From: JAURVT01 sp049059935
GTDB lineage: Bacteria > Actinomycetota > Actinomycetes > Propionibacteriales > Nocardioidaceae
Reading direction: 5' to 3'
Assembly: GCF_049059935.1 (NCBI RefSeq)
Contig: NZ_JBMGQR010000021.1
Location: 1 to 60,866, forward strand
DNA: 60,866 nt
The translations under genes were made by a program, and so were the position numbers. The number at the start of each line of letters is the position of its first letter. The first letter of the stretch is position 1. Positions 40,604-49,252 of the stretch are shown here, one piece after another. The notes under the pieces were generated by a model. The model saw nothing but the letters and a program-made list of their open reading frames with translations, was not told the DNA's origin and made no database searches.

Positions 40604-41519
40604 CGTGGCCCGCCCCCGCATCTGCTTCATGGTGCTGACGCACGCCGCTCCCGCCCACCTCGCGCGGCTCGTCGAGGCGCTGGGGGAGGAGGGCGACGCG
40701 GTCGTCGTCCACGTCGACGGCAAGGTCGACGAGGCGCCGTTCCGGAGGGCCGCCCCCGACGCGCACTTCGTCGCCGAGCGCGTGCGCGTGCGGTGGGCCG
40801 GGTTCAGCACGGTGCAGGCCATGCTCAACCTGCTGCGGACCTCGCGCCGCGAGGTGCCCGACGCCGACCACTACTGGCTCGTCAGCGGCGACGCGTACCC
40901 GCTGCGCAGCGTCGCCGGCCTGCGCGCCCACCTGGCCGCGCACCCGGGCGCGGAGTACCTCAGCCTCGTCCCGATGCCGTCGGTAGAGATGGAGAAGCCG
41001 CTCTCGCGGATCTCCCACCCCTACCTCGAGCACGACCCGCGCAAGCACCCCTGGCTGCACCGGCTGGTGCTCGCCGTCCACCTGCGCCTGCCCCGCCCGT
41101 ACAAGCGCGCGCTCGGCGGCCTGCAGCCGTGGTGCGGCAGCCCCTGGTTCACCTTCACCGCCGATGCCGTCGACCACGTGCTCCGCGAGACCGACGCGCG
41201 CCCGGAGTACGTCCGCCTGATGCGCCGCTCGTTCTGCGTCGACGAGCACTACTTCCAGACGCTGATCGGCAGCTCGTCGTTCCTGTCGCGCTGCCGGCCG
41301 TCCCTGCAGTACCACGACTTCCGGCCCGACGGCGACCTCCCGCGTCCCGCCCAGATCGCCCCCCGCCACGTCGACGAGCTGGCCGCCTTCGTCGACCACC
41401 CTCCCGTCGACGCCTACGGCGAGCGCGAGTACCTGTTCGCGCGGAAGTTCAACGACGGCGCCCCCGAGGTCGTCGACCTCGTCCGCGACCGGCTGTGGGG
41501 TTTGTCGGTCGGGTCGTAG
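40590..41519 (+). CDS. core-2/I-branching-like glycosyltransferase (GT14)
   Basis: 309 residues from GTG 40590, with GGAGG about 11 nt upstream inside the flippase gene. GT14 features: CFMVLTHAAPAHLARLVEAL at the start, VVHVDGKVDEAPF, WAGFSTVQAMLNLLRTS, YWLVSGDAYPLRS and CGSPWFTFTADAVDHVL. Bacterial members add branching sugars, often xylose or GlcNAc type. No TM helices. Co-translated with the flippase; donor unknown. Confidence 0.85.
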   Translation: MSTSDVARPRICFMVLTHAAPAHLARLVEALGEEGDAVVVHVDGKVDEAPFRRAAPDAHFVAERVRVRWAGFSTVQAMLNLLRTSRREVPDADHYWLVSGDAYPLRSVAGLRAHLAAHPGAEYLSLVPMPSVEMEKPLSRISHPYLEHDPRKHPWLHRLVLAVHLRLPRPYKRALGGLQPWCGSPWFTFTADAVDHVLRETDARPEYVRLMRRSFCVDEHYFQTLIGSSSFLSRCRPSLQYHDFRPDGDLPRPAQIAPRHVDELAAFVDHPPVDAYGEREYLFARKFNDGAPEVVDLVRDRLWGLSVGS

Positions 41520-41853
41520 GTCGGGGTGTCGGGCCGTTCCGCGGGTGCCGCGATCGCCCTCGCCTCAGGACTCGCGAGTGGCGCAAAGTCGGGGCGACAC
41601 GCCGGCGGCGACCCCGGTTCTGCGCCACTCGGCACCGGGTTTGCGCCGCTCGGTGCAGACGGACCGGTGCCATCGCGCCGATCGGACGTACGGCGGTCGT
41701 GACGCTGCGTGTGATGGCGGAACTGACCGGGGGGACTCGGCGAGGTGACCCAGCGTGTGTGACGCCCAGGCGTCACCGATGTCCTGACGCACGCTCAGAT
41801 CCCCGCGGTAGCGGCGAAAACAGACTGTCGGAGGGTCCCGCTAGGTTCAGTTC
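41520..41853. repeat. 334-nt gap with inverted repeats before the DUF222-HNH gene
   Basis: An 11-bp inverted repeat CGAGTGGCGCA (41575-41585) pairs with TGCGCCACTCG (41621-41631), with GGGG/CCCC inside. A second palindrome, GTGACGCC-CA-GGCGTCAC, is at 41759-41776. TAGGTT (41842-41847) is a likely leaderless -10 for the next gene. No protein-coding frame stands out. Confidence 0.55.
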
Positions 41854-43071
41854 ATGGCCGCAGAAGTCTGGTTCGACGCACGTGAGGAGCTCGCCGACGT
41901 CATCGACGTCAGCGCCGAGATCTCGCGTCTCGAGGCTGCTCGCTTCCGTGGTGTCGCGGCGTGGGCGGTGGGTCGGACGAGGTCGCAGCGCGGGCCTGTG
42001 TCCGTGCTGCCCGGTCAGGAGCAGATGGTCCAGCTCGGTGGTGCCGGGTCGCCGGCGGTGCCCGAGTTCCTGGCCGCCGACCTCGGCCCCACGCTCGGCC
42101 TGTCCGCGTCGGCGGCGCAGTCGCTGCTCGCCGACGCGCTGTCGCTGGTGTATCGGCTCCCGCACCTGCTCGAGTGCTTGGAGTCCGGGGTGGCCGAGTG
42201 CTGGAAGGTGCGGATGGTCGCCGCCGGCACCCGCGGCCTGTCCGAGACCACTGCCCGGATCGTCGACTGCCGCCTGGCCAACCCGGCCCGCGACGGTGTG
42301 AAGCCGCCGATCGCCCGGATCACGAGGTCGAAGCTGCAGCAGGTGATCTCCCAGTACGACCACCTGGACCAGGTCGACGACCAAAGTGCCGAGGCCCGCA
42401 CCACTCACGCGTTGTCGCAGCGGTTCCTGTGGGTCCAGCACGGCCTCGACGGCACCGCCGACCTCACCGGGCGCCTGTCCTTGGAGGTCGCCGAGCGGTT
42501 GGAGCAGGCCGTCGAGGACATCGCCACCGAGATGGCCGACACCGAGGACGACACCCGCCCCCGCCAGGTCCGCCGCGCCGAGGCGCTCGGACGGTTGGTC
42601 GTCCACCCCGGCCTGGCACAGACCGTCCTGTACGTGCACCTCGACCAGGCCACGGGCACCTGGTCGGCCGACAACGTCGGCGCGATCGACCAGACCGAGG
42701 CCGAGCACCTGGTCGGCCACGGCAACGTGACCGTCAAGCCGGTCATCGACCTCGCAGCGGAGATCACCGCCACCGGCTACGTCGCGCCGCCCCGGCTGCG
42801 TGAGCAGCTGCGTCTGGCTCAGCACGACACCTGCGCGTTCCCGTACTGCGACCGCCGCGTCGCCAAACGGGCCGACGTCGACCACGTCGTCCCCTACGAC
42901 AGCGGCGGGGCCACATTGTCAGAGAACACCCACCTGCTCTGCCGCTACCACCACCGCGTCAAGACCCACGGCCGGTGGAGAGCGATCAAGACCGCACCGG
43001 GCACCACCCGGTGGACCTCACCGACCGGCCAGGTCTTCGAGGTCGCCCACGGACTGACGACGCGATTGTGA
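41854..43071 (+). CDS. DUF222 + HNH endonuclease (13E12 repeat family-like)
   Basis: 405 residues. An all-helical DUF222 domain fills about residues 1-280. The C-terminal HNH nuclease reads CAFPYCDRRVAKRADVDHVV ... SENTHLLCRYHHRVKTHGRW, with the His-Asn-His set and two Cys of a zinc knuckle intact. This is the layout of the mycobacterial REP13E12 repeat proteins, which are multicopy and thought to be mobile or nuclease-like; function is not known. ATG 41854 has TAGGTT 6 nt upstream. Palindromes flank both sides. Confidence 0.88.
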   Translation: MAAEVWFDAREELADVIDVSAEISRLEAARFRGVAAWAVGRTRSQRGPVSVLPGQEQMVQLGGAGSPAVPEFLAADLGPTLGLSASAAQSLLADALSLVYRLPHLLECLESGVAECWKVRMVAAGTRGLSETTARIVDCRLANPARDGVKPPIARITRSKLQQVISQYDHLDQVDDQSAEARTTHALSQRFLWVQHGLDGTADLTGRLSLEVAERLEQAVEDIATEMADTEDDTRPRQVRRAEALGRLVVHPGLAQTVLYVHLDQATGTWSADNVGAIDQTEAEHLVGHGNVTVKPVIDLAAEITATGYVAPPRLREQLRLAQHDTCAFPYCDRRVAKRADVDHVVPYDSGGATLSENTHLLCRYHHRVKTHGRWRAIKTAPGTTRWTSPTGQVFEVAHGLTTRL

Positions 43072-43075
43072 ACCT

Positions 43076-43120
43076 GACGCCCGGGCATTTCCGCATCGCG
43101 AATCCTGAGACTCGGGCGTC
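43076..43120 (+). terminator. hairpin after the DUF222-HNH gene
   Basis: GACGCCCG (43076-43083) and CGGGCGTC (43113-43120) form an 8-bp stem with a 29-nt loop. The long loop makes it a modest candidate terminator. Confidence 0.4.
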
Positions 43121-43143
43121 CGCCCGCTGCCACACTCGTCGGC

Positions 43144-43449
43144 ATGCCCATCGGTGCGCGTCCGGCGAATCCCGGTGGGCTCGCGGTCGGCGCTGTCTAC
43201 CTCGCCATCGCGCTCGTGGTGCTCGTCGTCTCTCGCCGCGACGCCGGCTTCGTCCTGGGTGGTTCCGCGGCGGTCACGCTGGCGCTGGCGGGCGTGGTCG
43301 TGGTCTACCTCGGGTGGACGCGCCGGACGGTGCGCTGGACCGAGGAGCGCACCCGTCGCCGACGCGTCACGGTCTGGGTCCTGCTCGCCCTCGCCGCCCT
43401 TTCGCTCGTCCTCTGGACCGTCCAGGTGGCGGTCCCGCGCTTCGGCTGA
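43144..43449 (+). CDS. small three-TM membrane protein, paralogue A
   Basis: 101 residues. Three hydrophobic segments (about 13-29, 35-55, 75-95) and a basic stretch TRRTVRWTEERTRRRRVTVW between the last two. ATG 43144 has CACACT 7 nt upstream, fitting the leaderless rule. The last two helices and the Trp-Thr-Arg-rich linker resemble the next small gene. Function unknown. Confidence 0.6.
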   Translation: MPIGARPANPGGLAVGAVYLAIALVVLVVSRRDAGFVLGGSAAVTLALAGVVVVYLGWTRRTVRWTEERTRRRRVTVWVLLALAALSLVLWTVQVAVPRFG

Positions 43450-43492
43450 CCCCGCGGCCACTCGCGGACCTGGCGCTCCGACCTCACGCGGC

Positions 43493-43687
43493 GTGCCACT
43501 GGGGGTGCTGGTCTGGGCCGCGATGGCGTCGGGGGTGGTGCTCATGTGGATCGGCTGGACCAGGCCCCTGGTGCTGTCACCGGCCCAGCGGGCTCGACGT
43601 CGGCGCACGACGATCGTGTCGACGCTGATCCTGGTGGCGGTCGTCGCCGTGCTCGCCGTGCTGCAGGTCGTCTCCGCGCGCAGCTGA
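43493..43687 (+). CDS. small two-TM membrane protein, paralogue B
   Basis: 64 residues from GTG 43493. Helix 1, a linker WTRPLVLSPAQRARRRRTTI, then helix 2. The order IGWTR - basic linker - hydrophobic tail matches the second half of the protein at 43144, so the two may be a tandem duplication with loss of the first helix. Start choice is weak, since no SD or clear -10 is seen. Confidence 0.45.
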   Translation: MPLGVLVWAAMASGVVLMWIGWTRPLVLSPAQRARRRRTTIVSTLILVAVVAVLAVLQVVSARS

Positions 43688-43700
43688 CCGCCGCCGCAGC

Positions 43701-44768
43701 TCAGACCGCGACGCGCTCGCGCCGCCGCGACGACTGCTGCAACCGCAGGAACGGCTGCTCGACGAGGCGGTACGAGAGCACCGCGACGAGCAGGGAGCAG
43801 GCGACGTCGAGGCCGGGGGTGCCGGTCCAGGTGGTGTTGAGGTCGGTGAGGAACAGCTGCTGCCACAGGTACCAGCTGAACGAGACGAGCCCGGCGAGGA
43901 CGAGGGGGCGGATGGCGAGGGCTCGCTGGACGGCGGGACTGCCGCCGGGGCCGGCCGCGACGAGGACGGTGGCCGCGCAGACCGCGGTGAGCGAGTAGCC
44001 GGCGGCCATCTCGTACGGCACCGCGAGGACGACGGACGCGACGACATGGGCCAGCAAGGCCGCGAGGGCGGCGACCGTCACGACCGGCCGGCGCAGCACC
44101 GCGACGACGCGCGTCCAGGCCGAGGGGAACGTGGAGGGGGCGAGGGCCACCAGGCTGCCGAGCGCGAGGGCGTCGGCGCGGGTGTGGAAGTAGAAGGGCA
44201 CCTGGCCCTCGGCGGAGTGGGGGACCAGGAGCCAGGTGGCCGTCCGGAGCAGCGGGCTGGCGAGCACCACGGCGGCGGCGAGCCAGGCGGCGCGTCGGCG
44301 CGAGAGGAACAGCAGGGCCAGGGGCCAGAGCAGGTAGTACTGCTCCTCGACCGCGAGCGACCAGGTGTGGCCGACCCACCACGAGTCGGCCGAGCTCACG
44401 TAGTTGTAGGTGAACGTGGCGGCGGCGAGCAGCGAGGTGCCCGAGACGGCCACCGCGCCGACGAGGGCGAGCACGCCCACGACCGCGAGGAAGACGTAGA
44501 AGGCGGGCCAGATCCGCAGCGTCCGGCGCAGGTAGAACGCGCGGAGCGAGACGGTGCCGGTGCGGTCGTGCTCACGGACGAGGATGCCGGTGATCAGGAA
44601 GCCGCTGAGCACGAAGAACACCGTGACGCCGAGCTGCCCGACCGGACGGCCGACGGCGCCGACGAGCCCGGTGTCGTCGGGGTCCAGCGCCGCCGACGCC
44701 GCGTGGGCGACGATGACGAGCAGGATCGCGACACCGCGCAGGCCGTCCAGGGAGCGCAGACGAGCCAC
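43701..44768 (-). CDS. acyltransferase 3 family membrane protein
   Basis: 355 residues, about ten TM helices. It starts MARLRSLDGLRGVAILLVIV, the conserved RxxDGLRG motif, with the catalytic His in VIVAHAA. FVLSGFLITGILVREHDRTG is the second family motif. These enzymes transfer acyl groups to sugars across the membrane. It is the last gene of the 12-gene operon, 3 nt after the gene before. No SGNH domain is fused, unlike many OafA proteins. Confidence 0.88.
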   Translation of the reverse strand: MARLRSLDGLRGVAILLVIVAHAASAALDPDDTGLVGAVGRPVGQLGVTVFFVLSGFLITGILVREHDRTGTVSLRAFYLRRTLRIWPAFYVFLAVVGVLALVGAVAVSGTSLLAAATFTYNYVSSADSWWVGHTWSLAVEEQYYLLWPLALLFLSRRRAAWLAAAVVLASPLLRTATWLLVPHSAEGQVPFYFHTRADALALGSLVALAPSTFPSAWTRVVAVLRRPVVTVAALAALLAHVVASVVLAVPYEMAAGYSLTAVCAATVLVAAGPGGSPAVQRALAIRPLVLAGLVSFSWYLWQQLFLTDLNTTWTGTPGLDVACSLLVAVLSYRLVEQPFLRLQQSSRRRERVAV

Positions 44769-44771
44769 GCG

Positions 44772-45452
44772 CTACCGGACCCACTCCACGTCGGAGTCGC
44801 GCACCCGCGCCGGAGTGCCGGCGAGCAGCGAGGCCGCCGGTGCCGAGCGGGTGACGACGCTGCGGGCGGCGACCACGCACCCGTCGCCGAGGCGGACGCC
44901 CTTGAGCACGGAGGAGTCGGCGCCGATCCAGCAGCGGTCGCCGAGGACGACGTCCGTGTGGGGGCCGACGAGCGAGTCGGCTCGCACCAGGGTGTGGACG
45001 TCGGTGTCCATGATCCGCACGCCCCACGAGACCGCGCAGCCGCTGCCGATCGCGACGTGCCCGTGCGAGACCACCGACGAGCCGTCGTTGAGGAACGTGC
45101 CGTCGCCGATCTCGAGCCGGGCGCCCCAGCCGAGGTAGACGTCGCAGCGCCGCATCACCTGGACGCGGCCGCCGACGCGCATCCGTGCCCGCGGACGCAG
45201 CCGGACCGACGCGCCGCCGGGCACGTCGTGGGCGAGGCCGATCAGGAGCATGGCGCCGGGGGCGAGGTCGAGCGTCGCCGAGCGGGCCACCCGCAGCCGC
45301 GACCCGCGTCCGACGAGGACGACGCCCCGCGCGCGCACCGAGTGGTAGAGGCTCTGCAGCACGCCCACCCGGGCGAGCCAGAGCAGCATCGTGCCGGGCG
45401 GGATGTCGTGCGACGCCCCGGCGCGGGAGCGCACCGCGTCGAGCAGGCTCAC
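44772..45452 (-). CDS. left-handed beta-helix acetyltransferase (WbbJ-like)
   Basis: 226 residues. After a 60-residue lead, hexapeptide repeats follow, for example FLNDGSSVVSHGHVAIGSGC, then VVLGDRCWIGADSSVLKGVR and VVAARSVVTRSAPAASLLAG. The MDTDVH motif carries the usual active-site His. It likely O-acetylates a sugar using acetyl-CoA. The GTG start overlaps the previous stop by 4 nt. Confidence 0.87.
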   Translation of the reverse strand: MSLLDAVRSRAGASHDIPPGTMLLWLARVGVLQSLYHSVRARGVVLVGRGSRLRVARSATLDLAPGAMLLIGLAHDVPGGASVRLRPRARMRVGGRVQVMRRCDVYLGWGARLEIGDGTFLNDGSSVVSHGHVAIGSGCAVSWGVRIMDTDVHTLVRADSLVGPHTDVVLGDRCWIGADSSVLKGVRLGDGCVVAARSVVTRSAPAASLLAGTPARVRDSDVEWVR

Positions 45453-46654
45453 GGGACGGGCTCCGTGGTCGGGGCGGCGGACGGGCGACGGCGCCAGCTC
45501 AGCGCGAGACGCCGACGCTGGACGGCCACCGTGCCGGCGCGGTCGTGCGCGCGGGACACGAAGCGGCGCTCGACGACGCGGTAGAACAGCGCGGCGAACG
45601 CGATGCTGGCGGCCAGCCCGAGGAGCACCTGCACGGCGAGCATCGCCGGTCCGGGCTCGCCCAGACGCACCGTCACGGCACGGAAGACGATCTCGATGAC
45701 GAACGCGTGCGTCAGGTAGAGGCTGTACGAGATGGTGCCCAGCCACACCAGGCGCGGGCGGCCGAGCGTGCGCACCACGGCCGCGGCCAGGCCGGACGAG
45801 CCGGCGGCCGACAGCCGGCTGACGGCGTACACGGCGAGCGGCCCGAACCACAGGTCGTGGACGGGTGCGACCGGGTCGAGGGCGTCGATCGACGTGGCGG
45901 CCGCCGCGACGAGGCCGACGGCACCGGCCACGCCGAGGAACCGGTGGAAGCGACGACGCGCGTCGGCGTCGGGGTGCAGCGCGAGGCGCGCGGCCACCAG
46001 ACCGAGGACGAACAGGCCGTACAGACCCGGCTGCATGCCAGCGACGACGCCGAGCACCGCGTTCCCCGGCACCAGGGCCCCGGCGACGGTGAGCACGCCG
46101 GCCAGCGCGAACAGCGCCGGCCACCAGCCCATCCGCAGCCGCGTGAGCACCAGGACGGCGGCGAGCGCGAGGTAGATGTGGAACTCGATCGCGAGCGACC
46201 AGAACGCCGTGCTCCCGGCCGGGCCCGCCCAGTAGACGTCCTGCACGAGCAGCCCGTGGGTGATCAGGCCGGACGGGCGGATGGGGATCGCGCCGTCCCA
46301 CAGGGTGCCGATCGGCTGCGACAGCACCGTCAGGCCGAGCGCCGACGCGATCGCGACCGCGGCCCAGTACGTCGGGACGATGCGGCGGAACCGTCCGCGC
46401 AGGAACGCGACGACGCCGCCGGGCCAGCGGCCCTCGTGGCGCCACAGCACCAGGCCGAGCGAGTAGCCCGACAGCACGATGAACAGGGCCACGGCGTACC
46501 GGCCGAGCCCCATCCACGCCGTCATCACGACGGTGGGCGTGGGGATGGCCAGGGCGGCGGGGAACACCGTGCTCCAGCAGTGCGAGATGACGACGTAGCT
46601 CGCGGCGAGGCCGCGCAGCCCGTCGACGAACAGCACCCGGCGGACGTCGCTCAT
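45449..46654 (-). CDS. acyltransferase 3 family membrane protein
   Basis: 401 residues, about ten TM helices. MSDVRRVLFVDGLRGLAASY and VISHCWSTVF give the DGLRG and His motifs; FIVLSGYSLGLVLWRH is the next conserved region. It is the second acyltransferase of this operon and may add a different acyl group or act at another sugar. Translation is coupled to both neighbours through 4-nt overlaps. The C-terminus is basic and faces the cytoplasm. Confidence 0.88.
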   Translation of the reverse strand: MSDVRRVLFVDGLRGLAASYVVISHCWSTVFPAALAIPTPTVVMTAWMGLGRYAVALFIVLSGYSLGLVLWRHEGRWPGGVVAFLRGRFRRIVPTYWAAVAIASALGLTVLSQPIGTLWDGAIPIRPSGLITHGLLVQDVYWAGPAGSTAFWSLAIEFHIYLALAAVLVLTRLRMGWWPALFALAGVLTVAGALVPGNAVLGVVAGMQPGLYGLFVLGLVAARLALHPDADARRRFHRFLGVAGAVGLVAAAATSIDALDPVAPVHDLWFGPLAVYAVSRLSAAGSSGLAAAVVRTLGRPRLVWLGTISYSLYLTHAFVIEIVFRAVTVRLGEPGPAMLAVQVLLGLAASIAFAALFYRVVERRFVSRAHDRAGTVAVQRRRLALSWRRRPSAAPTTEPVP

Positions 46655-47259
46655 CGGCGTCTCCCTCGTGACGTGATGGGTCGGATGACCTTGGCGGGGA
46701 CGCCGCCGACGAGCGTCCAGGGCGGGACGTCGCCGCGGACGACCGACCCGGCCGCGACGACCGCGCCGTCGCCGATGGACGAGCCGGGCAGGACGACGGC
46801 GCCGCGTGCGATCCACACGTCGTCACCGATGACGATGGGCTCGGACCGGATGCCGCCGCCGGGGTCGACCTCGTGGAAGTCGGTGTCGCAAACCGAGACC
46901 AGGTCGCCGATCCGGACGCGTGAGCCGATCGAGATCTGCGTGCGTGCGTGGATGACGGCGCCCTGGTTGACGAACACGTCGTCGCCGATCGTCAGGCGGG
47001 CCGGGGCCTCCACCGCGATCGAGGCGCGCAGCTGCTGGGCGCGGACCGCGAAGTGGTCGCCGACGCTCATCTCGCCGTCGACGGACAGGAACGGTCGGGG
47101 GCCGACGAAGCTGGGCCACTGGCCGTGGCCGATCCCCTTGAGCCGCATCGTCAGCTGCGCCCGGACGAGCGCCGCGCCGAGCACGGCCTTCTGCACCGGC
47201 GTGCGGCGGACGTCGTCGAGCAGGGGCGGGTCGACGACGATCGGCAGCGACTCGCTCAT
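46651..47259 (-). CDS. left-handed beta-helix acyltransferase
   Basis: 202 residues. Hexapeptide repeats appear from about residue 90: VNQGAVIHARTQISIGSRVR, then VCDTDFHEVDPGG with the catalytic His, and VIGDDVWIARGAVVLPGSSI. WcaF/maltose-acetyltransferase-like. Probably O-acetylates a sugar nucleotide or lipid-linked unit. ATG overlaps the previous stop, and its own stop overlaps the next start, both by 4 nt. Confidence 0.88.
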   Translation of the reverse strand: MSESLPIVVDPPLLDDVRRTPVQKAVLGAALVRAQLTMRLKGIGHGQWPSFVGPRPFLSVDGEMSVGDHFAVRAQQLRASIAVEAPARLTIGDDVFVNQGAVIHARTQISIGSRVRIGDLVSVCDTDFHEVDPGGGIRSEPIVIGDDVWIARGAVVLPGSSIGDGAVVAAGSVVRGDVPPWTLVGGVPAKVIRPITSRGRRR

Positions 47260-48383
47260 CGTCGCCTCCCGCCGGCGACGGCGTCGCGGTAGGCACGGGC
47301 GGTGGAGCGCGCGGCGTCGGGCCAGGTGGCGCGGCCGGCCCACTCCTGGGCGACGGCGCCACGGCGCCCGAGGTCGCCCGGCGTCAGCGTGGTGGCCTCG
47401 AGCAGGGTCTCGCGGAGGTCCTTGGCGTCGCCGGCGGCGAAGCGCAGGACGGCGTCGTCGGGCACGTCGGCGAACGGCGGCAGGTCGGGCACGACGACCG
47501 GCTTGGCGAAGCCCATCGCGAGCAGTGCCGAACCGCTCGTGGTGACCTTGCGGAACGGCAGGACGAGCACGTCCGCGCCCGCGACCAGGTCGGCGAGGTC
47601 GGCGTCGGGAAGGAAGCGCAGGTCGAGGTGCAGGTCGCCCCCGACGGCGCGGGCCGTGTCGTGGAGCCGGCCGACGAGCGCGGGGTCGTCGCAGCGCCCG
47701 GCCACCACCAGCAGCGGCGGACGCTCGCCGGCGTCGCGCACGTCGTCGACCAGCTGGGTGAACGCCTCGAGCAGGAGGTCGACGCCCTTCTCCTGCGTCA
47801 CGCGTCCGACGAACGCGAGCACGCGGCGGTCGAGCGCGATGCCGACGCGGGCCCGCGCGGCGACGCGGTCGACGTCGACGTCGTAGTGCTCGTCGAACGG
47901 GCCGTGCGGCACGACGCTGACCGGGGGCAGCGCGTCGGGTGCGACCAGCTGCGCGAGCTCGCCGGTGACGAAGGCGTCGTGGACGAGGACGTGGCTGGCG
48001 GTGCGCAGCAGCGTGGCGCGGGCGGCACGGTCGTCGTGGAACACCTGGGTGTGCGGGAGGATGTTGTGCGCGGTCCAGACGACGCGCACGCCGATCAGCT
48101 GCGACCAGCGCAGCACGACCCCGAACCACGCCTGCGCGACGCGGCGCAGGGCCGGCACGCGGTCGGTGCCGCCGATCTCGAAGTCGAAGACCCAGTGCAG
48201 GTGCAGGACGCGGACGCCGCGCAGGCGCAGCACCGCGAGCACCGCCGGCATCAGCAGCAGGTTGAGCGTCCGCGACGGCGTGGGCATCGGCAGGTAGTCG
48301 ACGCGCACGCCCTCGTGGGCCAGGGCCCCGTGGAGCAGGTCCTGGTAGGGGTTGGTGTCCCGAGGAAAGGCGACCGCCCTCAC
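47256..48383 (-). CDS. GT-B (family 4-like) glycosyltransferase
   Basis: 375 residues from GTG 48383. Two Rossmann domains; the N-terminal one has VRVVWTAHNILPHTQ and the C-terminal one AFVGRVTQEKGVDLLLEAF, a typical donor-domain opening. In place of the full E-x7-E motif it has FRKVTTSGSALLAMGFAKPV, as in exopolysaccharide enzymes of the GumH/mannosyl type. Soluble, cytoplasmic. Fully coupled with its neighbours. Confidence 0.86.
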   Translation of the reverse strand: MRAVAFPRDTNPYQDLLHGALAHEGVRVDYLPMPTPSRTLNLLLMPAVLAVLRLRGVRVLHLHWVFDFEIGGTDRVPALRRVAQAWFGVVLRWSQLIGVRVVWTAHNILPHTQVFHDDRAARATLLRTASHVLVHDAFVTGELAQLVAPDALPPVSVVPHGPFDEHYDVDVDRVAARARVGIALDRRVLAFVGRVTQEKGVDLLLEAFTQLVDDVRDAGERPPLLVVAGRCDDPALVGRLHDTARAVGGDLHLDLRFLPDADLADLVAGADVLVLPFRKVTTSGSALLAMGFAKPVVVPDLPPFADVPDDAVLRFAAGDAKDLRETLLEATTLTPGDLGRRGAVAQEWAGRATWPDAARSTARAYRDAVAGGRRR

Positions 48384-49252
48384 GGGGAGACCCGGGTGAG
48401 GTACCCGAGGACGCCCGCGCCGTAGTGCAGGTGGTCGACGACGATGCCCACCGGCTTGTCGCGACGCGCGCGCCACAGCGGGATGAGCAGCAGCAGCGGG
48501 TACAGCGGGAAGCGGCGCACCAGCGGCAGCCCGAGCAGGAAGACCGGGTAGGCCACCATGATCGGGTCGTGCTTGAGGATCGAGGCCAGGCGCTCGGGGT
48601 GCTTGGCGTAGAGCCGGGCACGGCCGGCGCCGTACCGGCGCGAACGGCGGTGCTGACGCTTGCCGCGCTCCCAGTCGACGAGCACGAGCGCGTCGGCGAT
48701 CGACCAGACGTCCATGCCGGCGTCGTTGACGCGCCAGCAGAAGTCGGCGTCGGAGCAGTAGGAGAAGTCCTCGTCGAACCAGCCGATCCGGTCGATGACC
48801 TCGCGGCGGAACGCGAAGTTCAGCGTCGGCGCCTCGCGGACGGGGCCGTCGACGTGCGCCACCCGGTTGTACGGGCTCGGGACGACGCTCTGGTGGGCGC
48901 CGACGGTGACCATCTGCGTGCGCTCGACCAGCGGCGTCACCAGCGCGTCCAGCCAGCCCGGCTGCGGGCGGCACCCGGAGTCGGTGAAGACGATGACGTC
49001 GCTCTTGGCCTCCCGGATCCCGACGTTGCGCTGCTCGGGGATGGTGATGGCCTTGGTGTTGCTGGGCGACTTCTCGAAGTGCACCCAGCGGACGTCGGGG
49101 TGGGCCACCGCGAGGTCGCCGAGGCGGCCGTCGGAGGCGTCGACGACGACGACCTCGTGGGTGTAGCGCGACTCGTGCTCCGCGAGGTCGCGGAGCGTGT
49201 GGTCGAGGAAGCGCTCGTCCTTGCTGATGATCACGATGCTGACGTCGGTCAT
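48380..49252 (-). CDS. family 2 glycosyltransferase with C-terminal membrane anchor
   Basis: 290 residues. SIVIISKDERFLDHTLRDLA opens the GT-A domain; VVVVDASDG and VIVFTDSGCRPQPGWLDAL carry the DxD-equivalent (TDSGC). Acceptor side: IGWFDEDFSYCSDADFCWRV. A hydrophobic pair near 240-270 (PIMVAYPVFLLGLPLVRRF, YPLLLLIPLW) would anchor it to the membrane. ATG 49252 overlaps the previous stop. Confidence 0.87.
   Translation of the reverse strand: MTDVSIVIISKDERFLDHTLRDLAEHESRYTHEVVVVDASDGRLGDLAVAHPDVRWVHFEKSPSNTKAITIPEQRNVGIREAKSDVIVFTDSGCRPQPGWLDALVTPLVERTQMVTVGAHQSVVPSPYNRVAHVDGPVREAPTLNFAFRREVIDRIGWFDEDFSYCSDADFCWRVNDAGMDVWSIADALVLVDWERGKRQHRRSRRYGAGRARLYAKHPERLASILKHDPIMVAYPVFLLGLPLVRRFPLYPLLLLIPLWRARRDKPVGIVVDHLHYGAGVLGYLTRVSP

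Noticed and set aside
41759..43083. TGACGCCC motifs on both sides of the DUF222-HNH gene as terminal repeats of a mobile element
   Set aside because: The match is only about 10-12 nt and no target-site duplication is visible; chance or shared terminator use explains it as well.
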